Below are positions 56,296-64,000 of a stretch of DNA of 64,000 nt, piece after piece; position 1 is the stretch's first letter, and every line of letters starts with the position of its first letter. The stretch is from the NCBI RefSeq assembly GCF_000377765.1, contig NZ_KB898675.1, forward strand, positions 27,383 to 91,382, read 5' to 3'. The notes beneath the pieces were generated by a model. It ran no database searches. It saw nothing but the letters and a program-made list of their open reading frames with translations, and was not told the DNA's origin. A program made the position numbers and the translations under genes. This stretch comes from Gracilibacillus lacisalsi DSM 19029. GTDB taxonomy: Bacteria > Bacillota > Bacilli > Bacillales > Amphibacillaceae.

Positions 56296-58482
56296 TTGGA
56301 TAAAGAAAAAATAAAACAGCTTTTCCAGTCTGTATGGTCCTGGATAAAAAGATATAAGTGGCTCTCGATTATCGTCAGCTCTATGTTTTTATTAGCAGTA
56401 TTAGGTTATCTTTTTATAATATTCGGAGGCCGCTTTGTGTTTGACGAGAAAGCGGTCATTTTGCCGACTGCTTCCAAAGTGGTTGCGAAAGATGGTACCG
56501 TGTTAGGTAAATTATACTCAGAAAATAGAGATTATGTCACATTGGAACAAATCCCGGACCATGTAGAAGAAGCGTTTATTGCGATGGAAGATCAGCGTTT
56601 TTATGAACATGCTGGTATTTCTTTGCCCGCTGTTACACGTGCCGTTTACCGTGATATCGTTGCGATGAGCAAAGTGGAAGGCGGCAGTACTATTACACAG
56701 CAATTGGCTAAAAACCTGTTTTTAGTCAATGATAAAACATGGATGAGAAAAACAAAAGAAGTGATGGCATCGGTTTATCTGGAACGCAATTATACTAAAT
56801 CACAAATATTAGAACTTTATTTAAATCAAATATATTTGGCGCATGGTGTACATGGGGTAGGTACAGCAGCTGATTATTATTTTGGAAAAGATGTAGCGAA
56901 TTTATCAATCGAAGAAGGGGCGTTACTCGCAGCAATGGTGAAAGCGCCCAATACGTATTCCCCACATCATGATTTAGAAGAAGCAAAAGACAGAAGAGAT
57001 CTGGTATTACAACAAATGGCAAACGAAGGTAATATCTCGACCGAACAATTGCTAGCGTTACAAGCAACGGAAATTAAAGTCAAGGATCAAGAAAGGCAAA
57101 GAGATCCATGGTTAGACGATTATTTTGCTTACGTGCTAGAAGAAGTAGAAGCTACATATGGATTAAGTCGTGAAGCATTAAAACGTGGTGGTTACACCGT
57201 GGAAGTGCATATGGATCCTGACATACAGCAAATTGCATATGATCAAATGCAAGATAGTGATTATTATCACGGATCAAATGATGCCGTTAATGGTAGCTTT
57301 GTTTTAATGGAACAAAAAACAGGTCAATTGAAAGCATTAATTGCTGGACGCGATTTTCAATTAAATGATACTAATCATCTTTTAACGAAAAAACAACCAG
57401 GTTCGGTCATGAAACCTTTGGCCGTTTATGGACCAGCAATGCAATTAGGCAATTATCAACCATATGATATGATTCCAGACCAGGACATCGAATATGATGA
57501 TAGATATCGTGTTAACAATGTTGACGGGCAATTTGATGGAGAAGTTAGTATGTTTCAAGCGGTAGTTGAATCAAAGAATGCTCCTGCAGTGTGGTTGTTG
57601 GATCAAATTGGTGTCGATTATAGTAAGTCCATGTTGGAAAAAATGAATATCGATATTAATGATCAAGGATTGGCCATTGCTTTAGGTGGTTTAGAAACAG
57701 GAATCACACCGATTGAAGTGGCAGAGAGCTACCGCACCTTTATTAGTGGCGGGGAATGGCTAGAAGCAAGAAGTGTTCGAGCTGTTTATAACAAAGATCA
57801 GGAAAAACTACAACCTGCAGAGCAAGAAAAAGAAAATGTGTTTAATTCGCAAACTGCCTGGAATATGCTGAGAATGCTAGAGGGAGTAACGAAAGAAGGT
57901 ACTGGTACAGCTGGTGAATACAGAAAAGCTTTGGCAGGCAAAACAGGATCAACCCAACATCCAGAACAAGATGGAGCAGTAAAGGATGCATGGTTTGCTG
58001 GTATTACTCCTGAATATGTGACCGCAACATGGATTGGCTATGATCAAGCAACAGCAGAAAATTATTTAACTACAGGTTCTGAAGCGACGACAAGATTAAC
58101 AAAATCAATTTTAACTGAAATTGACAAAAGGATGCCATTAGCAGAAAAATTTGAACAACCCGATGATGTTGAAGATTTACCAGAACCGATACAACTCCCG
58201 GTGATTGATGATTTAACAGCATCGATTCAGTTTGGTGGTTTTTCGATATTGCGTGGTGAATTAAACTGGACAGCAGCAGAAGACAGCCGTGTCATCTATC
58301 GAATCTATGAACGTGGTGAGGATGAAGATCACCTCATTGGCGAAGCGGAAGGTAAAGGTAGCTATACAATTGACCGCATCAATGTTTTCCGGACGGGTGA
58401 ATACTACGTTGTACCTTATAATCCATTAACCAAACAAACAGGTAAACCATCCAATATCACGTCTTTAGAGTTTGACTTTTAA
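56296..58482 (+). CDS. pbpF: Class A penicillin-binding protein PbpF
   Basis: A 728-residue bifunctional peptidoglycan synthase. A single N-terminal helix (about 24-45) anchors it. The GT51 glycosyltransferase has Glu98 in 'AMEDQRFYEHAG' and 'GGSTITQQLAKNLFL' (129-143). The transpeptidase has Ser370-x-x-Lys373 ('GSVMKP'), Ser426-Lys-Asn428 and Lys549-Thr-Gly551 ('AGKTGST'). It polymerises and cross-links the wall outside the membrane. TTG 56296 has AAAGGTGGTG at 7 nt. In B. subtilis pbpF also lies just before hemEHY and is made in vegetative cells and the forespore. Confidence 0.93.
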   Translation: MDKEKIKQLFQSVWSWIKRYKWLSIIVSSMFLLAVLGYLFIIFGGRFVFDEKAVILPTASKVVAKDGTVLGKLYSENRDYVTLEQIPDHVEEAFIAMEDQRFYEHAGISLPAVTRAVYRDIVAMSKVEGGSTITQQLAKNLFLVNDKTWMRKTKEVMASVYLERNYTKSQILELYLNQIYLAHGVHGVGTAADYYFGKDVANLSIEEGALLAAMVKAPNTYSPHHDLEEAKDRRDLVLQQMANEGNISTEQLLALQATEIKVKDQERQRDPWLDDYFAYVLEEVEATYGLSREALKRGGYTVEVHMDPDIQQIAYDQMQDSDYYHGSNDAVNGSFVLMEQKTGQLKALIAGRDFQLNDTNHLLTKKQPGSVMKPLAVYGPAMQLGNYQPYDMIPDQDIEYDDRYRVNNVDGQFDGEVSMFQAVVESKNAPAVWLLDQIGVDYSKSMLEKMNIDINDQGLAIALGGLETGITPIEVAESYRTFISGGEWLEARSVRAVYNKDQEKLQPAEQEKENVFNSQTAWNMLRMLEGVTKEGTGTAGEYRKALAGKTGSTQHPEQDGAVKDAWFAGITPEYVTATWIGYDQATAENYLTTGSEATTRLTKSILTEIDKRMPLAEKFEQPDDVEDLPEPIQLPVIDDLTASIQFGGFSILRGELNWTAAEDSRVIYRIYERGEDEDHLIGEAEGKGSYTIDRINVFRTGEYYVVPYNPLTKQTGKPSNITSLEFDF

Positions 58483-58609
58483 TCGAAAACTAATTACAAT
58501 TACTTTTTAGTTATAATAATTACAATTTAGTGAACGTTTTTAAAAAATACTATACAGGATCGATCAAACCTTCTATAGTAGAATAGAATGGGAAAAAAGG
58601 GTGAAATAA

Positions 58610-59641
58610 ATGACGAAATTTAATGATACGATATTAAAAGCATTTAGAGGGGAAGAAACAGACTATACACCTGTCTGGTATATGCGGCAAGCCGGCAGAT
58701 CTCAAAAAGAATACCGAGAATTAAAAAAGAAATATTCTTTATTTGAAATTACTCACCAACCAGAACTTTGTGCCTATGTGACAAGGTTACCAGTTGAAAT
58801 GTATAATGTGGACGCTGCGGTTTTATACAAAGATATTATGTCGCCATTACCTGCAATTGGCGTAGATGTCGATATTAAATCAGGGATAGGGCCTGTGATT
58901 GATAATCCGATTGTATCATTACGTGATATTGAAAAGTTGGGAACGATCGATCCAGAGAGTGATGTTCCTTATGTATTAGATACAATCCGCTTATTAACGA
59001 AAGAGCAGTTAAATGTCCCATTAATTGGTTTTAGTGGTGCTCCTTTCACGTTAGCGAGCTATATGATTGAAGGCGGTCCATCGAAAAATTATCATAAAAC
59101 AAAAGCACTCATGTACAGCGATTCGAAAGCATGGTTTGCCTTGATGGATAAATTAGCAGATATGACGATTGCTTACGTAAAAGCGCAGGTTAATGCAGGT
59201 GCGCAAGCTATTCAAATATTCGATTCCTGGGTCGGTGCATTAAATGTAACAGATTATCGTACGTATATTAAACCTGTCATGAACCGTATTTTTAGTGAGT
59301 TACGTGAAACGAATGTACCATTGATTATTTTTGGTGTAGGTGCCAGCCACTTAATACAAGAATGGAATGACCTACCTGTTGATGTCATTGGTCTTGATTG
59401 GCGGATGTCAATCAAAGAAGCACGTGAATTAGATATCACCAAAGCACTCCAAGGAAATCTTGATCCAGCGTTTTTGGTAGCGGATTGGGAAGTAGTGGAG
59501 GAAAAAGCAAAACAAATCATTGATGAAGGAAAAGCACACCCTAGTCATATTTTTAACCTAGGACACGGTGTAACACCTGAAATCAGCCCAGAGCGATTAA
59601 AGAAATTAACGACTCTTATACATGAATACTCGAAAAGATAA
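58610..59641 (+). CDS. hemE: Uroporphyrinogen decarboxylase
   Basis: A 343-residue TIM-barrel enzyme converting uroporphyrinogen III to coproporphyrinogen III. The signature '[19 protein letters not shown]' lies near residue 21; Asp in '[13 protein letters not shown]' and '[10 protein letters not shown]' and Tyr in '[13 protein letters not shown]' line the active site, and 'GNLDPAFLV' and '[10 protein letters not shown]' close the barrel. ATG 58610 follows AAAGGGTG. First gene of hemE-hemH-hemY; the hemH start is 16 nt after its stop. Confidence 0.95.
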   Translation: MTKFNDTILKAFRGEETDYTPVWYMRQAGRSQKEYRELKKKYSLFEITHQPELCAYVTRLPVEMYNVDAAVLYKDIMSPLPAIGVDVDIKSGIGPVIDNPIVSLRDIEKLGTIDPESDVPYVLDTIRLLTKEQLNVPLIGFSGAPFTLASYMIEGGPSKNYHKTKALMYSDSKAWFALMDKLADMTIAYVKAQVNAGAQAIQIFDSWVGALNVTDYRTYIKPVMNRIFSELRETNVPLIIFGVGASHLIQEWNDLPVDVIGLDWRMSIKEARELDITKALQGNLDPAFLVADWEVVEEKAKQIIDEGKAHPSHIFNLGHGVTPEISPERLKKLTTLIHEYSKR

Positions 59642-59657
59642 GAAAGGATGTCACATC

Positions 59658-60593
59658 ATGGCAAAGAAAAAAGTAGGATTACTCGTAATGGCATATGGTA
59701 CGCCATACAAAGAAGCAGATATTGAACGATACTACACACACATTCGTCACGGACGTAAACCAACCAAGGAAATGTTAGATGACTTAACAGAGCGTTATCA
59801 AGCAATTGGTGGTATTTCTCCGTTGGCAAAAATTACAGAAGAACAAGTCCAGAGCTTGCAAGCACGTGCGAATGAAATCCAAGACGATGTAGAATTTGTT
59901 TATTATTTAGGATTAAAGCATATCGAACCTTTTATTGAAGATGCAGTACAGCAAATGGCTGAAGACGGAATTGACGAAGCACTATCCATTGTACTTGCTC
60001 CACACTATTCTACCTTCAGTGTTAAATCATACAATGGCAGGGCGAAAGAAGAAGCAGATAAACATGGTATTGCGATTAAATCAGTAGAAAGCTGGTATGA
60101 TGCTGAAGGCTTTATTAACTATTGGGCAGATGCTATCACGAAAGAATATGAGAAAATTGACGATAAAGAGAAAGCAGTATTGATTGTTTCTGCGCACAGT
60201 TTACCAGAGAAGATTTTACAAAATGGTGATCCATACCCGAAACAATTAGAACGTACAGCTACATTAATTCAAGAAAAAACAGGCATACCAAACGTCGAAA
60301 TCGGTTGGCAAAGTGAAGGAAACACACCAGATCCTTGGTTAGGTCCAGATGTACAGGATTTAACGCGCGACCTTTTTGAACAGAAAGGCTATCAATCGTT
60401 CATCTATGCTCCGGTTGGCTTTGTTGCTGATCACTTAGAAGTATTGTATGACAATGATTATGAATGTAAAGTCGTTTGTGAGGAAATCGGCGCAGCTTAT
60501 TACCGGCCACCAATGCCCAATGTAAACCCGACGTTTATCAATACTCTAGCAGGAATTGTAGTGGACAAATTCCTGCGTGATGACGAGTCATGA
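59658..60593 (+). CDS. hemH: Coproporphyrin III ferrochelatase
   Basis: A 311-residue ferrochelatase. The conserved active-site histidine lies in '[12 protein letters not shown]' and a conserved glutamate further on in '[16 protein letters not shown]'; '[17 protein letters not shown]' is the porphyrin-binding loop. In Firmicutes the enzyme inserts iron into coproporphyrin III rather than protoporphyrin IX. ATG 59658 has AGAAAGGATG upstream; the frame extends to 59622 within hemE but without a site. It overlaps hemY by 4 bp. Confidence 0.94.
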   Translation: MAKKKVGLLVMAYGTPYKEADIERYYTHIRHGRKPTKEMLDDLTERYQAIGGISPLAKITEEQVQSLQARANEIQDDVEFVYYLGLKHIEPFIEDAVQQMAEDGIDEALSIVLAPHYSTFSVKSYNGRAKEEADKHGIAIKSVESWYDAEGFINYWADAITKEYEKIDDKEKAVLIVSAHSLPEKILQNGDPYPKQLERTATLIQEKTGIPNVEIGWQSEGNTPDPWLGPDVQDLTRDLFEQKGYQSFIYAPVGFVADHLEVLYDNDYECKVVCEEIGAAYYRPPMPNVNPTFINTLAGIVVDKFLRDDES

Positions 60594-61987
60594 AGAAAAT
60601 AACGGTGATAGGCGGCGGTATAGCGGGGCTTACTGCCGCTTACTATTTAGACCAGAAGATTAAAGAACAGAATTTGGATTATCAGCTTCAACTTTTAGAA
60701 GCGAGTAATCGATTAGGCGGAAAAATTAATACGGAAAGACGGGATGGCTTTACGATCGAACGTGGCCCCGATTCCTTTTTAATTCGTAAACAATCAGCTG
60801 AACGCTTAGCTCGAAATGTTGGCGTTGGTGACAAGTTAGTTAAGAATGGAACAGGTAAATCTTATATTTTAGTGGGTGATCAGCTCCATAGTATGCCTCA
60901 AGGCTCTTTTATGGGCATACCAACCCAAGTCCGCCCATTTTTAACGTCAAGTTTATTCAGCGTAACAGGCAAATTACGAGCAGGTATGGATTTTGTCTTA
61001 CCTAAAGGTGAAGCACAAGACGATCAGTCACTAGGAAAGTTCTTCAGACGACGATTAGGAGATGAAGTGGTTGAGAATTTAATTGAACCCTTATTATCAG
61101 GTATTTATGCTGGTGATTTAGATGATTTAAGTCTGATGGCAACATTTCCGAATTTTTATCACTTGGAACAAGAGCACCGTAGTCTCATTCGCGGACTGCA
61201 AAAAACAACACCAGTACCGAAACAACCAAGTGGTAAGAAGAAAAGTATGTTTTACAGCTTGGAAGGTGGACTGGAAACATTAGTAGAAGCGATTGAAGCG
61301 TCACTGTCGGAAGGCATTGTGCAAAAAGGGCGAGCCGTTAATAAGATTAACAAATCTGAAGATGGCTACGAGTTAGAGTTAAAAGGTGGTTCTACGTTAT
61401 CATCTGATGTTATTTTAATTACTACACCTTATCCTGTGATGAAACAGATGCTCAAGCCCTATGATTCTGTAGCAGATCTGCATAATATGAAAGCTACTTC
61501 AGTTGCCAATGTGGCCTTAGCGTTTGATCAATCTGCCATTAAGGAAGATATTGATGGTACTGGATTTGTAGTGTCACGTAATAGCAATTATCGTATTACT
61601 GCTTGTACATGGACACACAAAAAATGGCCGGATACAGCTGCACCAGCAGGAAAAGCGTTACTAAGATGCTATGTTGGACGTCCAGGTGATGAGGAAGTAG
61701 TGGATCTTTCTGATGAAGCATTAGAAGAAATTGTTTTACATGATTTAAATAAAATTATGAAGATTGACGGTGATCCTTTATTTTCTGTTGTATCTCGCTG
61801 GAAAGATGCGATGCCGCAATATAGCATTGGTCATAAGCAAGTAGTAGAAAATTTGGAGAATGGTTTAGCCTCAGAGCTTCCCGGTGTATTCGTAGCAGGT
61901 AGCCCATACCGAGGCATTGGAATCCCGGACTGTATCGACCAAGGAGAAGCAGCCGTTGAGAAAATAATAGGTTATTTAGCAGAGTGA
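60590..61987 (+). CDS. hemY: Coproporphyrinogen III oxidase HemY (CgoX)
   Basis: A 465-residue FAD enzyme that oxidises coproporphyrinogen III to coproporphyrin III in the pathway used by Firmicutes. The dinucleotide motif '[16 protein letters not shown]' begins the protein, with '[19 protein letters not shown]' and '[11 protein letters not shown]' following, and the C-terminal FAD block '[20 protein letters not shown]'. ATG 60590 overlaps hemH as ATGA. A terminator overlaps its stop codon. Chlorite dismutase-like HemQ, the last step, is not in the window. Confidence 0.93.
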   Translation: MKKITVIGGGIAGLTAAYYLDQKIKEQNLDYQLQLLEASNRLGGKINTERRDGFTIERGPDSFLIRKQSAERLARNVGVGDKLVKNGTGKSYILVGDQLHSMPQGSFMGIPTQVRPFLTSSLFSVTGKLRAGMDFVLPKGEAQDDQSLGKFFRRRLGDEVVENLIEPLLSGIYAGDLDDLSLMATFPNFYHLEQEHRSLIRGLQKTTPVPKQPSGKKKSMFYSLEGGLETLVEAIEASLSEGIVQKGRAVNKINKSEDGYELELKGGSTLSSDVILITTPYPVMKQMLKPYDSVADLHNMKATSVANVALAFDQSAIKEDIDGTGFVVSRNSNYRITACTWTHKKWPDTAAPAGKALLRCYVGRPGDEEVVDLSDEALEEIVLHDLNKIMKIDGDPLFSVVSRWKDAMPQYSIGHKQVVENLENGLASELPGVFVAGSPYRGIGIPDCIDQGEAAVEKIIGYLAE

Positions 61988-62007
61988 CTTTAAGTGCTCT
62001 GCTTTTT
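61978..62007 (+). terminator. Intrinsic terminator of hemEHY
   Basis: AGCAGAG (61978-61984) pairs with CTCTGCT (61997-62003) with an inner ACTT/AAGT stem, then TTTT. Confidence 0.8.
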
Positions 62008-62010
62008 AGC

Positions 62011-62240
62011 TATATCCAGGGAAGGGAAGGAAATATCCCGGGAAGCGTCGTGCTGTTCCGAGGAAAAAGTGTTCTCTTCCGAGGATAATCGACTATATCC
62101 AGGGAAGAGAAGGAAATATCCCTGGAAGCGCCCGTGCTGTTCCGAGGAAAAAGTGTTCTCTTCCGAGGATAAACGATTATATCCAGGGAAGGGAAGGAAA
62201 TATCCCGGGAAGCGCCGCCCTGTTCCGAGGAATATGTATC
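62011..62240 (+). repeat. Array of 21-bp modules in 84-bp higher-order units
   Basis: Three higher-order units start with TATATCC at 62011, 62094 and 62178 (83 and 84 bp apart). Each has four modules of about 21 bp beginning ATCCAGGGA, ATCCCGGGA (or ATCCCTGGA), TTCCGAGGA and TTCCGAGGA; the third unit is cut short after its third module. The variable parts are conserved between units (GGAAGCGCCG, GGAAAAAGTG, GGATAATCGA). The array starts 4 bp after the hemY terminator. A 212-codon frame across it is an accident. Confidence 0.82.
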
Positions 62241-62271
62241 AACTGTGTAATTGTACAAGCTTTTTAGATAC

Positions 62272-62299
62272 AAAAAAAAGCAGCTACATTAATAGCTGC
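62272..62299 (-). terminator. Intrinsic terminator downstream of yhfH
   Basis: On the minus strand GCAGCTA (62299 to 62293) pairs with TAGCTGC (62286 to 62280), followed by eight T. It lies about 117 nt after the yhfH stop; nothing else was found in 62300-62416. Confidence 0.75.
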
Positions 62300-62416
62300 A
62301 GGTGTCTGTCTTTTACATATATCTTGATTAATTGGATGGGAATGTTCATCATCCTTGTTCAGCAGGATAAGAAGGATGAAAGAAACGAAAGATATGGTTG
62401 TAAAAGACGTAACAGG

Positions 62417-62545
62417 TTAGATGGCGGGATGACTGCAGTTGTCACAGATGTTATGATAACAATCTGCTTGTTCTACAATATCATTTCCGCACTTACTACA
62501 CTTTTTTCTGGGAATGTTGCGAAAGAACTCAACGATGCTCTGCAT
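62417..62545 (-). CDS. yhfH: YhfH family small zinc-finger-like protein
   Basis: A 42-residue protein starting at ATG 62545 behind GGGAGGT. The sequence 'MQSIVEFFRNIPRKKCSKCG' with 'QADCYHNICDNCSHP' matches YhfH: two short cysteine pairs (C16-C19 and C34-C37, with C29 and histidines between) that should hold one zinc. The function is unknown. In B. subtilis yhfH is also close to lplJ, which starts here 157 bp away in the opposite direction. Confidence 0.85.
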   Translation of the reverse strand: MQSIVEFFRNIPRKKCSKCGNDIVEQADCYHNICDNCSHPAI

Positions 62546-62702
62546 AACGGACCTCCCAAAAGCGTGTCGTGTTATTATTGTATTATAACAAGTGTAAAAA
62601 ATCAACTATTTGTATTAGTACAATTTCTTTAAAATTGTTTTCTCTCTGTAATTCTTTTATACTTGTAGAGAGAATCAGCTTACAATAGGAGTGAAATAAC
62701 AG

Positions 62703-63698
62703 ATGAAATTTATCGATAATAAAGGAATTACTGATCCATATATTAATCTAGCCATCGAGGAGTATGTACTCAAAAACTTTGGTGAGGAAGATACATATTT
62801 ATTATTTTATATAAATGGACCATCGATCATCATTGGTAAAAATCAGAATACAGTAGAAGAAATTAATACCGATTATGTAGATGAACATGGTATTAAAGTT
62901 GTTCGCCGTTTATCTGGAGGTGGCGCTGTATACCATGATGAAGGGAACTTGAACTTTAGTTTTATTACAAAAGATGATGGTGACAGTTTCCATAATTTCG
63001 CTAAATTCACGGAACCAGTAGTAGAAGCATTGAATAAATTAGGCGTTCCAGCAGAATTAAAGGGACGTAATGATTTAGTTGCCGAAGGACGCAAAATTTC
63101 GGGGAATGCCCAGTTTACGACAAAAGGACGTATGTTCAGTCATGGGACATTAATGTATGATTCAGAAATCGAAAATGTTGTACGTTCTCTTAATGTAAAA
63201 ACTGAAAAAATTAAGTCAAAAGGGATTAAATCAATCCGTAGCCGTGTTGCTAACATTACTGAATTTATGGATGAGAAATTATCGATGGATGATTTGAAGG
63301 CACATATTCTTAAACACGTTTTTGACGTTGAAAACGTGGAAGATGTTCCACAATACGTGTTAACAGATGAAGATTGGGACAACATCCATCAATTATCCAA
63401 AGAACGTTACCAAAAGTGGGAATGGAATTATGGCAAATCACCGAAATTTAATATTCAACACTCTCATAAGTTTGATGGTGGATTAGTAGACGTTCGCCTT
63501 GATGTTCATAAAGGTATCATTGAACAATGTACGATCTATGGGGACTTCTTCGGTGTCGGCGATGTCAAAGAATTAGAAGATCAACTACAAGGTGTTCGCT
63601 ATGAGCGTCAGGCAATTGACGAAGTGTTAAGTGACTTAGATGTTTCCCACTACTTAGGGAAAATTACAAAAGAAGACTTCTTAGGGCTTATATATTAG
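62703..63698 (+). CDS. lplJ: Lipoate-protein ligase LplJ
   Basis: A 331-residue enzyme that activates free lipoate (or octanoate) with ATP and transfers it to E2 and GcvH lipoyl domains. The conserved 'VVRRLSGGGAVYHDEGNLNF' lies at residues 66-85, the catalytic lysine region in 'EGRKISGNAQFTTKGRMFSH', and the C-terminal accessory domain begins at about 250. ATG 62703 follows AGGAGTG. The same gene is next to yhfH in B. subtilis. It is followed by the IS3-family element. Confidence 0.94.
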   Translation: MKFIDNKGITDPYINLAIEEYVLKNFGEEDTYLLFYINGPSIIIGKNQNTVEEINTDYVDEHGIKVVRRLSGGGAVYHDEGNLNFSFITKDDGDSFHNFAKFTEPVVEALNKLGVPAELKGRNDLVAEGRKISGNAQFTTKGRMFSHGTLMYDSEIENVVRSLNVKTEKIKSKGIKSIRSRVANITEFMDEKLSMDDLKAHILKHVFDVENVEDVPQYVLTDEDWDNIHQLSKERYQKWEWNYGKSPKFNIQHSHKFDGGLVDVRLDVHKGIIEQCTIYGDFFGVGDVKELEDQLQGVRYERQAIDEVLSDLDVSHYLGKITKEDFLGLIY

Positions 63699-63723
63699 CG
63701 TAAAAAATCCTCTTATCTTAGTT

Positions 63724-64000
63724 TGAACTGACCCAGTAAAACGGGACAAGAAAAAACACCTATGCTGCCATAGTCCTGAATTCAACAGGACTGTGGCAGT
63801 TTAGTTTTGTAAACGGTCGTATATAGTTGTAATAATACATGTAAGATTGCACTTTTTCTAGTACAATAGAGTTTGTAAGGTGCACTCTATTTTGAGTGTT
63901 GAATTCTTCCGACTTTAGCGAGGAGTGGAAGGATTCGATTACGGCATTATCAAAGCAGTTTCCTTTTCGGGACATGCTTGTGGTAATGCCTTTTTCTTTA
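63724..64000 (-). mobile_element. IS3-family element, 3' end (cut by window edge)
   Basis: The element end begins about 63724 with TGAACTGACCCAGTAAAACG, a typical terminal sequence for IS3-type elements, and includes the C-terminal part of the transposase on the minus strand. The other end lies outside the window, so target duplication and full length cannot be judged. Confidence 0.75.
63760..64000 (-). CDS. IS3-family transposase OrfB, C-terminal part
   Basis: The frame is open at the right edge and ends at 63760, giving about 80 residues. The sequence 'KEKGITTSMSRKGNCFDNAV' followed by 'IESFHSSLKSEEF' is the hallmark near the final glutamate of the rve integrase core (DDE), and 'YYYNYIRPFTKLNCHSPVEF' is the usual end. 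The catalytic Glu is in 'IESFH'. The Met in 'MSRKG' is internal; the true start lies beyond the window. Confidence 0.88.
   Translation of the reverse strand, partial: KEKGITTSMSRKGNCFDNAVIESFHSSLKSEEFNTQNRVHLTNSIVLEKVQSYMYYYNYIRPFTKLNCHSPVEFRTMAA

Noticed and set aside
61994..62632. A 212-codon open frame after hemY
   Set aside because: It is produced by the 84-bp repeat units (a multiple of three), is antisense to yhfH and has no binding site.

Overview
The window comes from a low-GC, endospore-forming Firmicute of the family Bacillaceae, most like the Gracilibacillus/Oceanobacillus/Virgibacillus side of the family. Evidence: spore genes (a YjcZ-type small protein, YabG protease, an alpha/beta SASP, a YheC/D coat-associated ATP-grasp protein), two perfect sigma-K-type promoters, a CcpA cre site, Bacillus-type coproporphyrin-dependent heme genes, and a gene order that follows the yhe-yha-hit-ecs and yhgC-pbpF-hemEHY-yhfH-lplJ regions of Bacillus subtilis. 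Genus assignment is inference only. No tRNA or rRNA genes and no CRISPR array were seen.

Layout. 1-12.3 kb holds mixed housekeeping genes: the end of a DegV protein, a trans-sulfuration PLP enzyme, a YueD-like reductase, methionine aminopeptidase, AzlCD, a GNAT, a cation efflux protein, an IDEAL protein, an LdcB-like lipoprotein peptidase, YabG, fumarase and a SASP. 12.4-35.8 kb is the conserved block: MsmX ATPase, PucR-type regulator, YheC/D, YheB, YheA, YhaQP exporter, PutP with a tiny accessory protein, YhaO-YhaN, small acetyltransferases and DedA, YhaM, PrsA, YhaJ-like, YhaH, Hit and EcsAB. 48.7-63.7 kb resumes the block: M20 amidohydrolase, a ferritin-like protein, a TPP riboswitch with tenI-thiO-thiS-thiG-thiF, BdbC with a membrane thioredoxin, HmoB, PbpF, HemE-HemH-HemY, YhfH and LplJ. 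The right edge cuts an IS3-family element.

The accessory island lies between, at about 35.8-48.5 kb, where ecsB would be expected to lead to ecsC and yhaA. It holds a complete comQ-comX-comP-comA quorum-sensing cassette, a small membrane protein, an internally deleted ISL3-family element with a perfect 8-bp target duplication, two double-glycine-leader bacteriocin precursors (a probable two-peptide class IIb pair), a divergent C39 peptidase-ABC exporter with its HlyD-type accessory protein, three small membrane proteins that are candidates for immunity, and an LRR-TraB lipoprotein. A C-terminal remnant related to the 40.4-kb membrane protein lies on the far side of comQ, so the cassette is bracketed by related sequence. 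The likely logic, which is inferred, is that prenylated ComX signals through ComP to ComA, which could control the neighbouring bacteriocin genes.

Intergenic DNA is unusually rich in repeats: a family of 21-bp modules (two helical turns) at several loci, a palindromic element present in two opposite-facing copies whose apical stems differ but stay complementary, and a GCGCCC/GGCGACTTC element with one full and two decayed copies.
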